Shown in pieces: positions 32,264 through 40,198 of a DNA stretch of 64,000 nt (its first letter is position 1; each line of letters begins with the position of its first letter). The position numbers were made by a program, and so were the translations under genes. Location: the NCBI RefSeq assembly GCF_002218085.1, contig NZ_BDUC01000001.1, positions 1,375,828-1,439,827 of the forward strand, given 5' to 3'. This DNA is from Tolypothrix sp. NIES-4075. Lineage in GTDB: Bacteria; Cyanobacteriota; Cyanobacteriia; Cyanobacteriales; Nostocaceae. The notes beneath the pieces are model-generated. The model worked only from the letters and a program-made list of their open reading frames with translations, was not told where the DNA came from and ran no database searches.

Positions 32264-32638
32264 TTACTTCCTAAATCTACCGTCATTTAATAGTTTATAA
32301 GCTGTTTTTGCATCTCTATCTATGGCTCGTGCTGTGTCAATGAATTCCAAAGTTGTGGTCAAAAATTGACCAGGAAACCTTTGCCTAATAGACCCTTTGC
32401 AACACTTGCTAATGAACTCATTAGCAGTCAAATCCAAATTGTCGTAGTAAAAACAATTGTTTGCTCCGGCTTGTGCTTGTAGTTCTCCGGTGGTAGAAGC
32501 TGCGTTATTTATGTTACTCGATTTTTGGTAATCAGTATACGTATTAGCGACTCCATAAGCGCTGCTAGCCACAATAGGTAAAAGTATCATACCCGCAGAA
32601 ACAAGGCTAGCTAAGGGCTTTGTCAAAAAATTTCGCAT
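32264..32638 (-). CDS. Small exported protein of unknown function
   Basis: 124 residues with a clear signal peptide (FLTKPLASLVSAGMILLPIVASSAYG). The mature part contains three cysteines (NNCFYYDN, ISKCCKG) and ends in a compact basic region, SIRQRFPGQFLTTTLEFID then AKTAYKLLNDGRFRK. That last segment resembles, by impression only, short C-terminal domains of polymorphic toxins. I use the ATG at 32638, not the TTG before it. First gene of a two-gene operon with the DUF4288-like gene. Confidence 0.6.
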   Translation of the reverse strand: MRNFLTKPLASLVSAGMILLPIVASSAYGVANTYTDYQKSSNINNAASTTGELQAQAGANNCFYYDNLDLTANEFISKCCKGSIRQRFPGQFLTTTLEFIDTARAIDRDAKTAYKLLNDGRFRK

Positions 32639-32755
32639 CAATAAATTACGAGCCGTACTATGTTATTCACACCTCGTAATCAATGATAAAATGCTGGCAC
32701 AATAAAATCAATTTAAACTCATTGTCTACGATACGGAGCAGGAGGGAATAGTTCA

Positions 32756-33091
32756 ATGGATAAGTTAGAGCAGTATCAAAATTATATTGAAGATTTATTG
32801 AAAGAGTATAGTCAATTTAAGCCGTCTTATGGAGATGTGGAAGTACAGTTAGTTTTTGATAGGGAACACAAGCACTATCAATTAATGACATTTGGGTGGA
32901 ATGGAAACAAGCGTATCCACGGGATGATGCTGCATCTCAATATTAAAAATGGAAAAATTTGGATTCAGCATGATGGAACGGAACGGGGAATTGCTGGGGA
33001 TTTGTTAGAGTTGGGGGTTCCCAAGGAGGATATTGTGTTGGCATTTCAAGCACCCGCAAGAAGAAAGTATACGGATTTTGCTGTAAGTTAA
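32756..33091 (+). CDS. xisI: XisI family protein, second copy without xisH
   Basis: 111 residues, clearly paralogous to the protein at 18783-19118: LEQYQNYIEDLLKEYSQF, VEVQLVFDREHKHYQL, HLNIKNGKIWIQHDGTE, GVPKEDIVLAFQAPARR and TDFAVS. A strong AGGAGG lies before the ATG. There is no xisH beside it on either strand, so it is an orphan that could pair with the XisH at 19 kb or act alone. Confidence 0.88.
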   Translation: MDKLEQYQNYIEDLLKEYSQFKPSYGDVEVQLVFDREHKHYQLMTFGWNGNKRIHGMMLHLNIKNGKIWIQHDGTERGIAGDLLELGVPKEDIVLAFQAPARRKYTDFAVS

Positions 33092-33172
33092 GGTTGGGGT
33101 TAAGGAGATATCTGAAACTGTCTTAAAAAAACAAGGATTTGGGGTTTTCTCACTAACTTACTTAATTTAGGA

Positions 33173-34543
33173 TTACTGATTATAAAATCTTAGATACTCT
33201 CTAAAAACAGAAGACAGATTAAATAGTTTTTCATTTTCTTCTGATTTGGTTAGTAAAAAACGTCTAGTTAATGACTGTAACCCATTAATTATATCCATTG
33301 ATGAAAGGGATAAAAACTGTCTTATCTCATCTCTTGATATAGACTGATTATGTTTACTAATTTCTAACAAAATATCCTTTTCAACGTCAGATAATCTTAT
33401 CCAAATTGAGTCAAACAGAGATTTTAAATCTTCTGTCAATATCAAACTATTTTCCTTTATGAATTCAGACACTCCACCATGAAATACATCTTTAATTAAG
33501 ATACTTATATACTGTAAATATGTCGGATTACCTTCATATAAATTAATTAACTGTAACCAGATTTGCTCATCTTTTAAGCCTTGACTCTGTAAAATCTGTG
33601 TAGCTGATTCATCGAGTCCTGATAATTCTAAACAATGACTCGGATAAAGTTCCTTGTCTAAGGATATCATTTCTTGACACTTTTCTTGACTTATCAGAAT
33701 GAAACAACTTTGATGTTCAATTTCTGTAATCATCTGTAGAAAGTTTTTATAATCCTGATGCTCAGGTTTATATTGTCCTGCAAATTGTTTATTTGTAAAT
33801 ATTTCTTCAAAGTTATCAATAATAATTAAGCATCGCTTTTGATTGAATAATTGTAAGCATTGGTTTAATAAGCTATTGGTATTTATATCTTGATTATTTG
33901 TATTTAATTCGGTGAGAATTTCTGTAATTATAGAGTTTAACGATTTATATAATTTAATATTTTTCCAGATAATTGCATCAAAGGGAATTATATCGGTATC
34001 AATATAGTATCTCACCAGTGTGCTTTTACCAATACCTGAAATTCCTAAGACTGAGATTAAACGAGTATGAGGGTTTTTTATCCATTGAGATAGAGTTGAT
34101 AGCTCGTTTTTTCGTCCGTAAAGTTGGGTAATTTTTGGGGATTGTTTTAAATTTATATAAGATGCCTTTTCAGTAAATTCCTGTCCTTCAGTAACTGCTT
34201 TTTTCGGAATATCAGATGTATTTATACACAAATTAATATGATTATTGATTATTCCGATTACTTGCTGTGATGAATTAAACGAAGTTGCTAATCTTTCTAT
34301 CGACCAACAAAAATTAGACTTAGTTACATCTTCATTTAATTCTTTAGACAGAATTTTATATAAATCGCGACTTACATTTCCGACATGATTTTCACTTTCA
34401 TAACCAAAATCATCAGCAATTTCACTATAAGTTTGACCTTCCCAAATACCTTTAATTACTTTACTCTGTAAGTCGTTTAAATGATTTGCTGTGTGCTTAA
34501 AGACTAGTTGATCTACCAATTGTAAAACTTCTGTAACAGTCAT
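33173..34543 (-). CDS. STAND NTPase with N-terminal vMAP-type HTH domain
   Basis: 456 residues. N terminus: LQLVDQLVFKHTANHLNDLQ, SKVIKGIWEGQTYSEIADDF, GNVSRDLYKILSKEL, the helix-turn-helix-like domain found at the start of vWA-MoxR-associated and related proteins. Then QLYGRKNELSTLSQWI, Walker A VLGISGIGKSTLVRYY (~168), Walker B KRCLIIIDNFEEIFTN (~238), ILISQEKCQEM, GNPTYLQYISILIKD, and a short winged-helix-like end. Both nucleotide motifs are intact, unlike the protein at 16914. It is much shorter than usual STAND proteins, with no sensor repeats. AT-rich codon use differs from the housekeeping genes. Divergent from the GTPase gene. Confidence 0.82.
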   Translation of the reverse strand: MTVTEVLQLVDQLVFKHTANHLNDLQSKVIKGIWEGQTYSEIADDFGYESENHVGNVSRDLYKILSKELNEDVTKSNFCWSIERLATSFNSSQQVIGIINNHINLCINTSDIPKKAVTEGQEFTEKASYINLKQSPKITQLYGRKNELSTLSQWIKNPHTRLISVLGISGIGKSTLVRYYIDTDIIPFDAIIWKNIKLYKSLNSIITEILTELNTNNQDINTNSLLNQCLQLFNQKRCLIIIDNFEEIFTNKQFAGQYKPEHQDYKNFLQMITEIEHQSCFILISQEKCQEMISLDKELYPSHCLELSGLDESATQILQSQGLKDEQIWLQLINLYEGNPTYLQYISILIKDVFHGGVSEFIKENSLILTEDLKSLFDSIWIRLSDVEKDILLEISKHNQSISRDEIRQFLSLSSMDIINGLQSLTRRFLLTKSEENEKLFNLSSVFREYLRFYNQ

Positions 34544-34743
34544 ACAAGCTAGATATGGTAAAGTTTGCAGCTATTATAACTTTGTATTGGGTTAGATTAT
34601 CAAGTGTTTTCGAGGGTTTGTATTAATATTTTTTTACAAAAAATAAAAGAAAATCAAGGTTTTTCAGTCCTCAGTCTTTAAAACCAGTAATCTAGCATAC
34701 GATAAGTAGGCTACAAGTTTTACTCAATACCAAACAAAAATCT

Positions 34744-35682
34744 ATGGATTTGAGAAACATACTTCAGGATTTATCAAAAGACCTTCTGGGTGATCAGAAG
34801 ATGTCTGAAGATCATTTCGAGGAAATCTATCGGAAGATTGAGGACAAGGTAGAGAATGAACCTCCTCCTCGTTTTGCTTTTATTGGTGAAGCAGGGGTAG
34901 GAAAATCCTCTACACTCAATGCACTGTTTAACGCAGGTGTAGAAGTGAGTCATATCGAAGCCTGTACTCAAACAGCGAGAGGAATTGAAGTCTCTTTTAA
35001 TGAACTTGAAGGAGTTAATGGAGCATTAGTTGCTTATGATATGCCCGGATTGGGTGAAAGTCGTTTAAAACAACAAGAACATATCGCCCTTTATGAAAAA
35101 GTATTAAAGGATGTTGATGTTGCTTTGTGGATTTTAGATGCACAGAATAGAGCGATCGCTTCTGTTCAGAGATATTTAGAAGAAGAACTACAATCTATTA
35201 ATCCCAGATTACTAGAGCGAATGGTCATCGCCTTAAATAAGGTAGATTTAGTTCATCCTGGAGAAAGAGATTGGCATCCTTTAGCAAATTTACCTAGTGA
35301 AGAACAAGAAGCAAATATTAACGGCAGAATTCGTGATGTTAAAAGAAAAATTCGAGAGGTAGTGCCTAATTGGAAAGGAACAATTGTAGGATATTCTGCT
35401 AACAGACGTTACAATTTACCTCAATTATTTGATGCGATGATGGATGCTGTACCTAGAAAACGACAATGGGTCGTTGCATCTCGTAAAGCCTTAGCCGATT
35501 TCCTAGAATTTGTTGACCCTAAACTATTACCACCAGAAAAAAGACCACAAGAATTGACTACTCAACAACCTCAACCAGCAAAGATGTCGGATATTGTTTC
35601 GAGTATACCACCAGAAGAGTTTGCTAAATTTGCAGGCGATCAAAAAGCATTTTTAGCCTGGTTAAACCAGAAAGGTTTGTAG
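34744..35682 (+). CDS. Era/YfjP-like GTPase
   Basis: 312 residues. All G motifs are present: G1 IGEAGVGKSSTLNALF, G2 Thr in CTQTARGIEV, G3 YDMPGLGESR, G4 VIALNKVDLVHP, G5 GYSANRRYNL. A helical N terminus of 45 residues precedes the domain. The C-terminal ~60 residues (PPEEFAKFAGDQKAFLAWLN) look like a short interaction motif. There is no KH domain, so it is not Era. It resembles accessory GTPases that come with conflict or stress systems. The next gene, 80 bp downstream, probably belongs to the same operon. Confidence 0.82.
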   Translation: MDLRNILQDLSKDLLGDQKMSEDHFEEIYRKIEDKVENEPPPRFAFIGEAGVGKSSTLNALFNAGVEVSHIEACTQTARGIEVSFNELEGVNGALVAYDMPGLGESRLKQQEHIALYEKVLKDVDVALWILDAQNRAIASVQRYLEEELQSINPRLLERMVIALNKVDLVHPGERDWHPLANLPSEEQEANINGRIRDVKRKIREVVPNWKGTIVGYSANRRYNLPQLFDAMMDAVPRKRQWVVASRKALADFLEFVDPKLLPPEKRPQELTTQQPQPAKMSDIVSSIPPEEFAKFAGDQKAFLAWLNQKGL

Positions 35683-35761
35683 CCAAATATAGTACAGTTT
35701 TTTGGCAGCTTTGCTACCCACTTAGATAATCAAAGTTTATTTACAAGTTAGGAGTTTGATA

Positions 35762-36037
35762 ATGAATTACGTTCCCGATGAGACTCATATTCCTAGTAAT
35801 GATCTGGATCAAATCACAACTAGATTACTTAATCAGCTAACTTCTATGAGTGAGGCTGACCGCAGAACCGTATTAAAATCAGAAGCAAGTTTAAGATTTT
35901 TTGTTTCTGAGTTATTCCGTTCTATTGCTCAACTTTTAGGTTATGTTGTAGGACGGGTTGTTGGATTTGGGACAGCTATTGTTAGAGCGTTTGAAGATGG
36001 GTGGGAAGAAGGTAGGAAGGCGGGTTTAGGTAAATAA
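35762..36037 (+). CDS. Small amphipathic protein, partner of the GTPase
   Basis: 92 residues. AGGAG lies nine bases before the ATG at 35762, which I prefer to a TTG two codons earlier. The N-terminal half is helical and polar (ITTRLLNQLTSMSEADRRTV, LKSEASLRFFVSELFRSIAQ); then LGYVVGRVVGFGTAIVRAFE is a glycine-punctuated hydrophobic helix like a membrane-inserting or amphipathic segment, followed by DGWEEGRKAGLGK. Function unknown; a membrane effector or anchor for the upstream GTPase is a guess. Confidence 0.65.
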   Translation: MNYVPDETHIPSNDLDQITTRLLNQLTSMSEADRRTVLKSEASLRFFVSELFRSIAQLLGYVVGRVVGFGTAIVRAFEDGWEEGRKAGLGK

Positions 36038-36092
36038 AAGTTTCCTAACGAATGAAAATCTCTACATATTATACCATTTCACGAAAACTTTA

Positions 36093-36140
36093 ATACAAAT
36101 GAGTAGAGACGCGAAATTTCGCGTCTCTACTCATTTGTAT
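36093..36140. repeat. Perfect 48-bp palindrome
   Basis: ATACAAATGAGTAGAGACGC and its full inverted half around AAATTT. The core (36103-36130) is the same 28-bp palindrome as at 8099-8210; here the flanks are palindromic as well. Beyond it, TTTCACGAAAACTTTA and TAAAGTGAAAT extend the symmetry. It lies between two convergent genes and may act as a terminator. Confidence 0.85.
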
Positions 36141-36195
36141 GTTTCACGATTAAAGTGAAATAGTATTACGCCCATCTTCATACAGAAATTATACA

Positions 36196-36235
36196 ACTCT
36201 TGACTTTTGACTCTTGACTCTTGACTCTTGACTCC
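36196..36235. repeat. TTGACTC heptamers behind recG
   Basis: Five units of TTGACTC/TTGACTT directly before the recG stop end. The complementary form (GAGTCAA) occurs at 38808-38845 upstream of recG. Confidence 0.8.
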
Positions 36236-38794
36236 TTACGTCAAAATTGATCCACCCATCAAGCGATCGTAACGATACTTCAATTCTTCTTTCATCAAAT
36301 ACCAACGCTCTAAAGTTGCATCTATTTCTATCACCTTCTCGGCTGCTTCCCGCGCTAACAATAACACTTCCTCATCTTCAACTAAACTTGCTAAGGTAAA
36401 ATCTGGCACACCAGATTGACGAGTTCCCAGCACTTCACCCGGACCACGAAAACGCATATCCATTTCTGAGATGAAAAAGCCATCTTGGGACTGTTCCAAA
36501 ACCTTCAGCCGCGCTTCTGCATCAGGGCTTCGAGAATTGCTCATCAACAAACAGTAGGATTGCGCTGCACCCCGACCGACACGTCCCCGCAATTGATGCA
36601 ACTGAGATAAACCGAAGCGTTCCGCATTTTCAATGAGCATAACTGTAGCATTTGGGATGTCTACACCGACTTCAACGACGGTGGTAGAAACGAGAATTTG
36701 AGTTTGGCGATCGCGAAATTTACTAATTGCTTCGTCTTTATCAGCCGAACTCATGCGACCGTGCAGCAGTCCCACCTGAAACTCTGGGAAAATGCTTTCT
36801 TGTAGCTTTTGATGCTCCTCCACTGCCGATCGCAAATCCAATTTTTCTGATTCTTCCACCAGCGGCAAAACTACATAAACTTGCCGTCCCTGAGCGATTT
36901 CCCGGCGAATTAAATCATAAGCTTGAGTACGTTCCTTACTCGTCAGCATTGTTGTCTGAATCTTCTGCCTTCCCGGTGGCAATTCATCAATCTGACTTAC
37001 GTCCAAATCCCCATGTATCGTCAGCGCTAAAGTTCTCGGTATCGGCGTAGCTGTCATAGTTAATACATGAGGTTGTTCGCCTTTTTGCTGCAAACGCGCC
37101 CGCTGTTGCACCCCAAAGCGGTGCTGTTCATCTATCACCACCAAACCGAGCCGATGAAAGATTACTGGGTCTTGAATCAAGGCGTGTGTTCCTACTAACA
37201 AAGGTAATTCACCTGTTGCTAGCTGTGCGTGAATTTGTCGCCGTTTCGCCGCTTTTGTCGAACCTGTCAGTAATTCTACTGGTAAATGCAGCAGATTAAA
37301 CCAGCTAACTAACTTGCGATAATGCTGTTCTGATAAAACTTCGGTGGGAGCCATCAGCGCAGCTTGATAACCAGATTGAATTGCAGCGATAATGGCAATT
37401 ACGGCGACAACAGTTTTACCAGAACCGACATCACCCTGCACCAAACGATTCATCGGTGCAGGTTTTTGCAAGTCGTTGAGGATATCGTTAACAACTCTGG
37501 TTTGAGCGCCGGTGAGTTTAAAAGGCAGTATTTTGTGGAATTGTTCAATTAACTCACCTTTGGGAGCGAGAATAGCACTTTTTTGAATCGCTCGTGCTTG
37601 ATGCTGACGTTGCAGTAAACTTAGTTGCAAATAGAAAAATTCATCGAAGACGAGACGACGACGCGCAACTTTGAGAATATCGCTGTCTTTGGGAAAATGA
37701 ATATTAGCGATCGCATCTTTCAATTCCATCAAATCATACTTCTGTCGCAACCCACTCGGCAAAGGGTCTTTCATATGAGCCGCAGCAGGCAAAGCAGCAA
37801 TTACCGCGCTTCTGACCACATTTGCTGCTATACCCTCTGTCAAGGAGTAAATCGGCACCACTCGACCAATATTTAAAGACTCAATCGGATCTCCCGGTTG
37901 TGCCAAAACTTCTAATTCTGGATTATCCAGCGTCAAGCCGTCTTTACCGCTTTTCACCAACCCACACGCTGCGACAATACTACCTTCTGCGTAACGACGC
38001 TTTAAAGTTTCCTGCCAACCGCGACTGGTAAAGCGCGTACCCGCAAAAAAGCGGCTAACTTTTATTTTGCCAGTATTATCTTGCAACTGTATGTTTAAAA
38101 TCATTAACTTTTTGTTGCGGGGGCTAACATAACAGTTGCAACTTTTTACCTTTGCCACTATCGTCACCGTTTCCCCCCCCTGCAACTCGCGGATACTCAC
38201 CTGACGCGCATAATCAATATGGTCGCGGGGAAAGTAATATAGCAAGTCGCGCACGGTGTATAAACCAAGACGCTCTCCTAAATTTGTTGCTTTTCTGACT
38301 CCTATTTCTGGTAACTCGTGCAATTTTTGGTCAATTTTCGGCGCAAGTAACCGACTCACTTCCGCAACGATAGGAGACGTATTAGGGAGGGGGAGAGAGG
38401 GAGAGGGGGAGAGGGGGGGATGGGGGGATGGGGAAGACAAGGGAGATGAAGGAGAAATTTCTTTTTGTCCCCCTTGTCCCCCCTGCCCCCCTGTCCCCCT
38501 GCCCCCCTGTTCCCCTATCTCGTCCTTTTGCAGTTGGTAAAGATACCTGCGAGTTTCTGCTATTAAGTGTTGTCTATCTTCTGACACCAAATTTGGATAG
38601 CTTGCAAATTGAGCCGCTAGTTCTTGCCAGCGCCGGCGTTCAGTACTTGGCAGCACAGCGGGGAATTTCCCAAAAGTTAGGGTGAGAAACTCACTAAAGC
38701 GGTATTGTCTGCCCATCATGTCTGTAAAGCCTTGTTCTGCTTCTATTGTTAAGGCTTTCTGCAATCGTGTCCAATCTGGTGTGTCATTAGTCAT
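36236..38794 (-). CDS. recG: ATP-dependent DNA helicase RecG
   Basis: Branch-migration helicase for stalled forks. 852 residues: an N-terminal cyanobacterial extension, a wedge/OB domain (~200-330; YYFPRDHIDYARQVSIREL), then motif I VQGDVGSGKTVVAVIAI, Ia AALMAPTEVLSEQHY, II VVIDEQHRFGVQQR, III TMTATPIPRTLA, motifs IV-VI to VGVDIPNATVMLIENAERFG and QLRGRVGRGA, and the C-terminal TRQSGVPDF. Residues ~90-138 are a low-complexity G/Q then S/P insertion coded by repeat DNA, in the linker before the wedge, so it probably does no harm. The start ATG at 38794 is preceded by spacer heptamers. Confidence 0.95.
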   Translation of the reverse strand: MTNDTPDWTRLQKALTIEAEQGFTDMMGRQYRFSEFLTLTFGKFPAVLPSTERRRWQELAAQFASYPNLVSEDRQHLIAETRRYLYQLQKDEIGEQGGRGTGGQGGQGGQKEISPSSPLSSPSPHPPLSPSPSLPLPNTSPIVAEVSRLLAPKIDQKLHELPEIGVRKATNLGERLGLYTVRDLLYYFPRDHIDYARQVSIRELQGGETVTIVAKVKSCNCYVSPRNKKLMILNIQLQDNTGKIKVSRFFAGTRFTSRGWQETLKRRYAEGSIVAACGLVKSGKDGLTLDNPELEVLAQPGDPIESLNIGRVVPIYSLTEGIAANVVRSAVIAALPAAAHMKDPLPSGLRQKYDLMELKDAIANIHFPKDSDILKVARRRLVFDEFFYLQLSLLQRQHQARAIQKSAILAPKGELIEQFHKILPFKLTGAQTRVVNDILNDLQKPAPMNRLVQGDVGSGKTVVAVIAIIAAIQSGYQAALMAPTEVLSEQHYRKLVSWFNLLHLPVELLTGSTKAAKRRQIHAQLATGELPLLVGTHALIQDPVIFHRLGLVVIDEQHRFGVQQRARLQQKGEQPHVLTMTATPIPRTLALTIHGDLDVSQIDELPPGRQKIQTTMLTSKERTQAYDLIRREIAQGRQVYVVLPLVEESEKLDLRSAVEEHQKLQESIFPEFQVGLLHGRMSSADKDEAISKFRDRQTQILVSTTVVEVGVDIPNATVMLIENAERFGLSQLHQLRGRVGRGAAQSYCLLMSNSRSPDAEARLKVLEQSQDGFFISEMDMRFRGPGEVLGTRQSGVPDFTLASLVEDEEVLLLAREAAEKVIEIDATLERWYLMKEELKYRYDRLMGGSILT
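38380..38525. repeat. In-frame low-complexity repeat inside recG
   Basis: GGGGGAGAGGGAG-type purine tract (38385-38430) and CCCCCCTGTCCCCCTG-type pyrimidine tract (38465-38520), which are near-complementary halves. On the coding strand they give QGGRGTGGQGG and SPSPHPPLSPSPSLPL peptides. The same GTCCCCCTG unit occurs in the kinase at 2050-2130. Confidence 0.85.
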
Positions 38795-38805
38795 TGGTTA
38801 CAGGA

Positions 38806-38872
38806 GTCAAGAGTTAAGAGTCAAGAGTCAAGAGTCAAGAGTCAATAGTCATTACTTTTGACTGTTGACTTT
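38806..38872. repeat. GAGTCAA heptamers with an inverted TTTGACT half
   Basis: Six GAGTCAA/GAGTTAA units (38813-38848), then CATTACTTTTGACTGTTGACTTTTGACT. It fills the space between the stop of the acidic-protein gene and the recG start. Confidence 0.8.
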
Positions 38873-38875
38873 TGA

Positions 38876-39904
38876 CTAATCTTCAAACCAACTAGCACGC
38901 CATGCGGCTTCAGCTTCGGCTACTGATAATTCTCGCTGCTTTTTTTGATACTCGCGCCCTACCTTGTTTAGCTGAACTAAGATACTGCGAATCTGCTTGC
39001 GTGCAGACGAGAGTGTGAGGTCAGCAAATTCAATTTCTGCAAGGCGCAGGTTAAGAGCCATAATCTGTGTCAAACTTGATTCTTCCGGCTTCTGTTCATT
39101 TTCAATTTCAATTACCAAGTTTAATAGATTAGGCGGTGCTGGAGTTACATCCGCAGATGCTTCTGATACAGCCGCAGCCGCTTCTAAAATCTGTTCTGGT
39201 AATTTATTCGGTAATATCTTCGCTTTTTGTAATAAAAGATTTGCGTCACGGGAAAGTTTTTTCAGCGTTTCTTGCGTCACTGCTTCTAATTGCTGTTGCC
39301 ATTTTGCTACTTCTACTGGGTTGCATGGGTCTTCAGGGAAAGCTGGGGGAGTTGGGATAGAAACGTTTCGACGCAACGTCTGTAAAGGAATTGGGGGAAT
39401 TGGGGTAGAGACGTTCCGAGGGAACGTCTGTACGGGAGTTGGGGAAGTAAGCGAGGTAGGGGAAGTTGGGAAAGTCGAAGGAGTTGGGAAAGTCGAAGGA
39501 GTTGGGGACAACAAGGACACTTCCTCATCTTCCTCATCTTCCTCATCTTCCTCATCTTCCTCATCCTCCTCATCTACCTCATCCTCCTCATCCTCCTCAT
39601 CTACCTCATCTTCCTCATCTTCCCGACTCTCGATATAACTGAGTAACTGTTGAGCTGCTTGTTGACCTAACTTGCGGATAGCTTGTTGTAATTGTTGCCG
39701 TTGATTCAATGACAATTTTAAAAAGTTGTCGGGATGTCCTTGAGTACACAGGTAATAACTTGCCTGAATCAATTGCTGTTGTACGGCTTGCCCCAAGATT
39801 GTTAGATAATTTGTATAAGCAGAAGAGAGTTCTGTAGCGATCGCTTCAATCGCCTCTTCCATTGCTATAATATCCCGTTCAATTCGCTCGATTGCTCTCG
39901 CCAT
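38876..39904 (-). CDS. Acidic coiled-coil protein of unknown function
   Basis: 342 residues, no family recognised. N-terminal helical part (IERDIIAMEEAIEAIATELS, LNQRQQLQQAIRKLGQQAAQ), then at ~97-130 a run of about ten E/D-rich repeats (DEEDEEDE) coded by tandem TCATCTTCC on the plus strand, then a P/T/S-rich stretch with two copies of a dispersed palindrome translated as QTFPRNVSTP and QTLRRNVSIP (157-183), then a helical C-terminal half rich in Ala, Leu and Lys. The ends look ordered and the middle is a disordered, repeat-built linker whose length probably varies between strains. Confidence 0.65.
   Translation of the reverse strand: MARAIERIERDIIAMEEAIEAIATELSSAYTNYLTILGQAVQQQLIQASYYLCTQGHPDNFLKLSLNQRQQLQQAIRKLGQQAAQQLLSYIESREDEEDEVDEEDEEDEVDEEDEEDEEDEEDEEDEEVSLLSPTPSTFPTPSTFPTSPTSLTSPTPVQTFPRNVSTPIPPIPLQTLRRNVSIPTPPAFPEDPCNPVEVAKWQQQLEAVTQETLKKLSRDANLLLQKAKILPNKLPEQILEAAAAVSEASADVTPAPPNLLNLVIEIENEQKPEESSLTQIMALNLRLAEIEFADLTLSSARKQIRSILVQLNKVGREYQKKQRELSVAEAEAAWRASWFED
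39356..39433. repeat. Two in-frame copies of the palindromic repeat
   Basis: GTAGAGACGTTCC...GGAACGTCTGTAC (39405-39433) and a weaker copy GAAACGTTTCGACGCAACGTCTG (39360-39384), inside the acidic protein gene. Same family as the free palindromes at 8099-8210. The neighbouring GGAATTGGGG and AAGTTGGGG tracts are heptamer-like. Confidence 0.8.
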
Positions 39905-40077
39905 AGCTTTTCGTTATTGTCCATCTGAACCTTTTTATGGTACAAATGTACGTATTTATTTAAGGATAACTTCCTCTTACGATTTTAGATTAGGGACTAG
40001 GGGCGCTTGGATTAGAAACGCTTGAAAAGAGATTTTCATGTGTACTGGGAAAGCGCAGTTTATGACGACTATTAATA

Positions 40078-40113
40078 AAATACAGGTCAGCATACTTTGC
40101 TAGACCTGTATTT
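40078..40113 (-). terminator. Rho-independent terminator of tsf
   Basis: AAATACAGGTC and GACCTGTATTT form an 11-bp stem with a 14-base loop. On the minus strand the stem is followed by TTATTAATAG, about 85 bases after the tsf stop, the position expected for the end of the rpsB-tsf operon. Confidence 0.75.
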
Positions 40114-40198
40114 GAGTAATTAGAAGTTAAAAGTTATGAGTTATAAAGCTTACTTCTTACTAACTCCGCTCCTCTTAACTTTGCGCCTCCTAACTAAT

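Noticed and set aside
38997..39638. 213-codon serine-rich plus-strand frame
   Set aside because: It is the antisense of the acidic-protein gene; poly-Ser comes from reading the GAA/GAT tract backwards.
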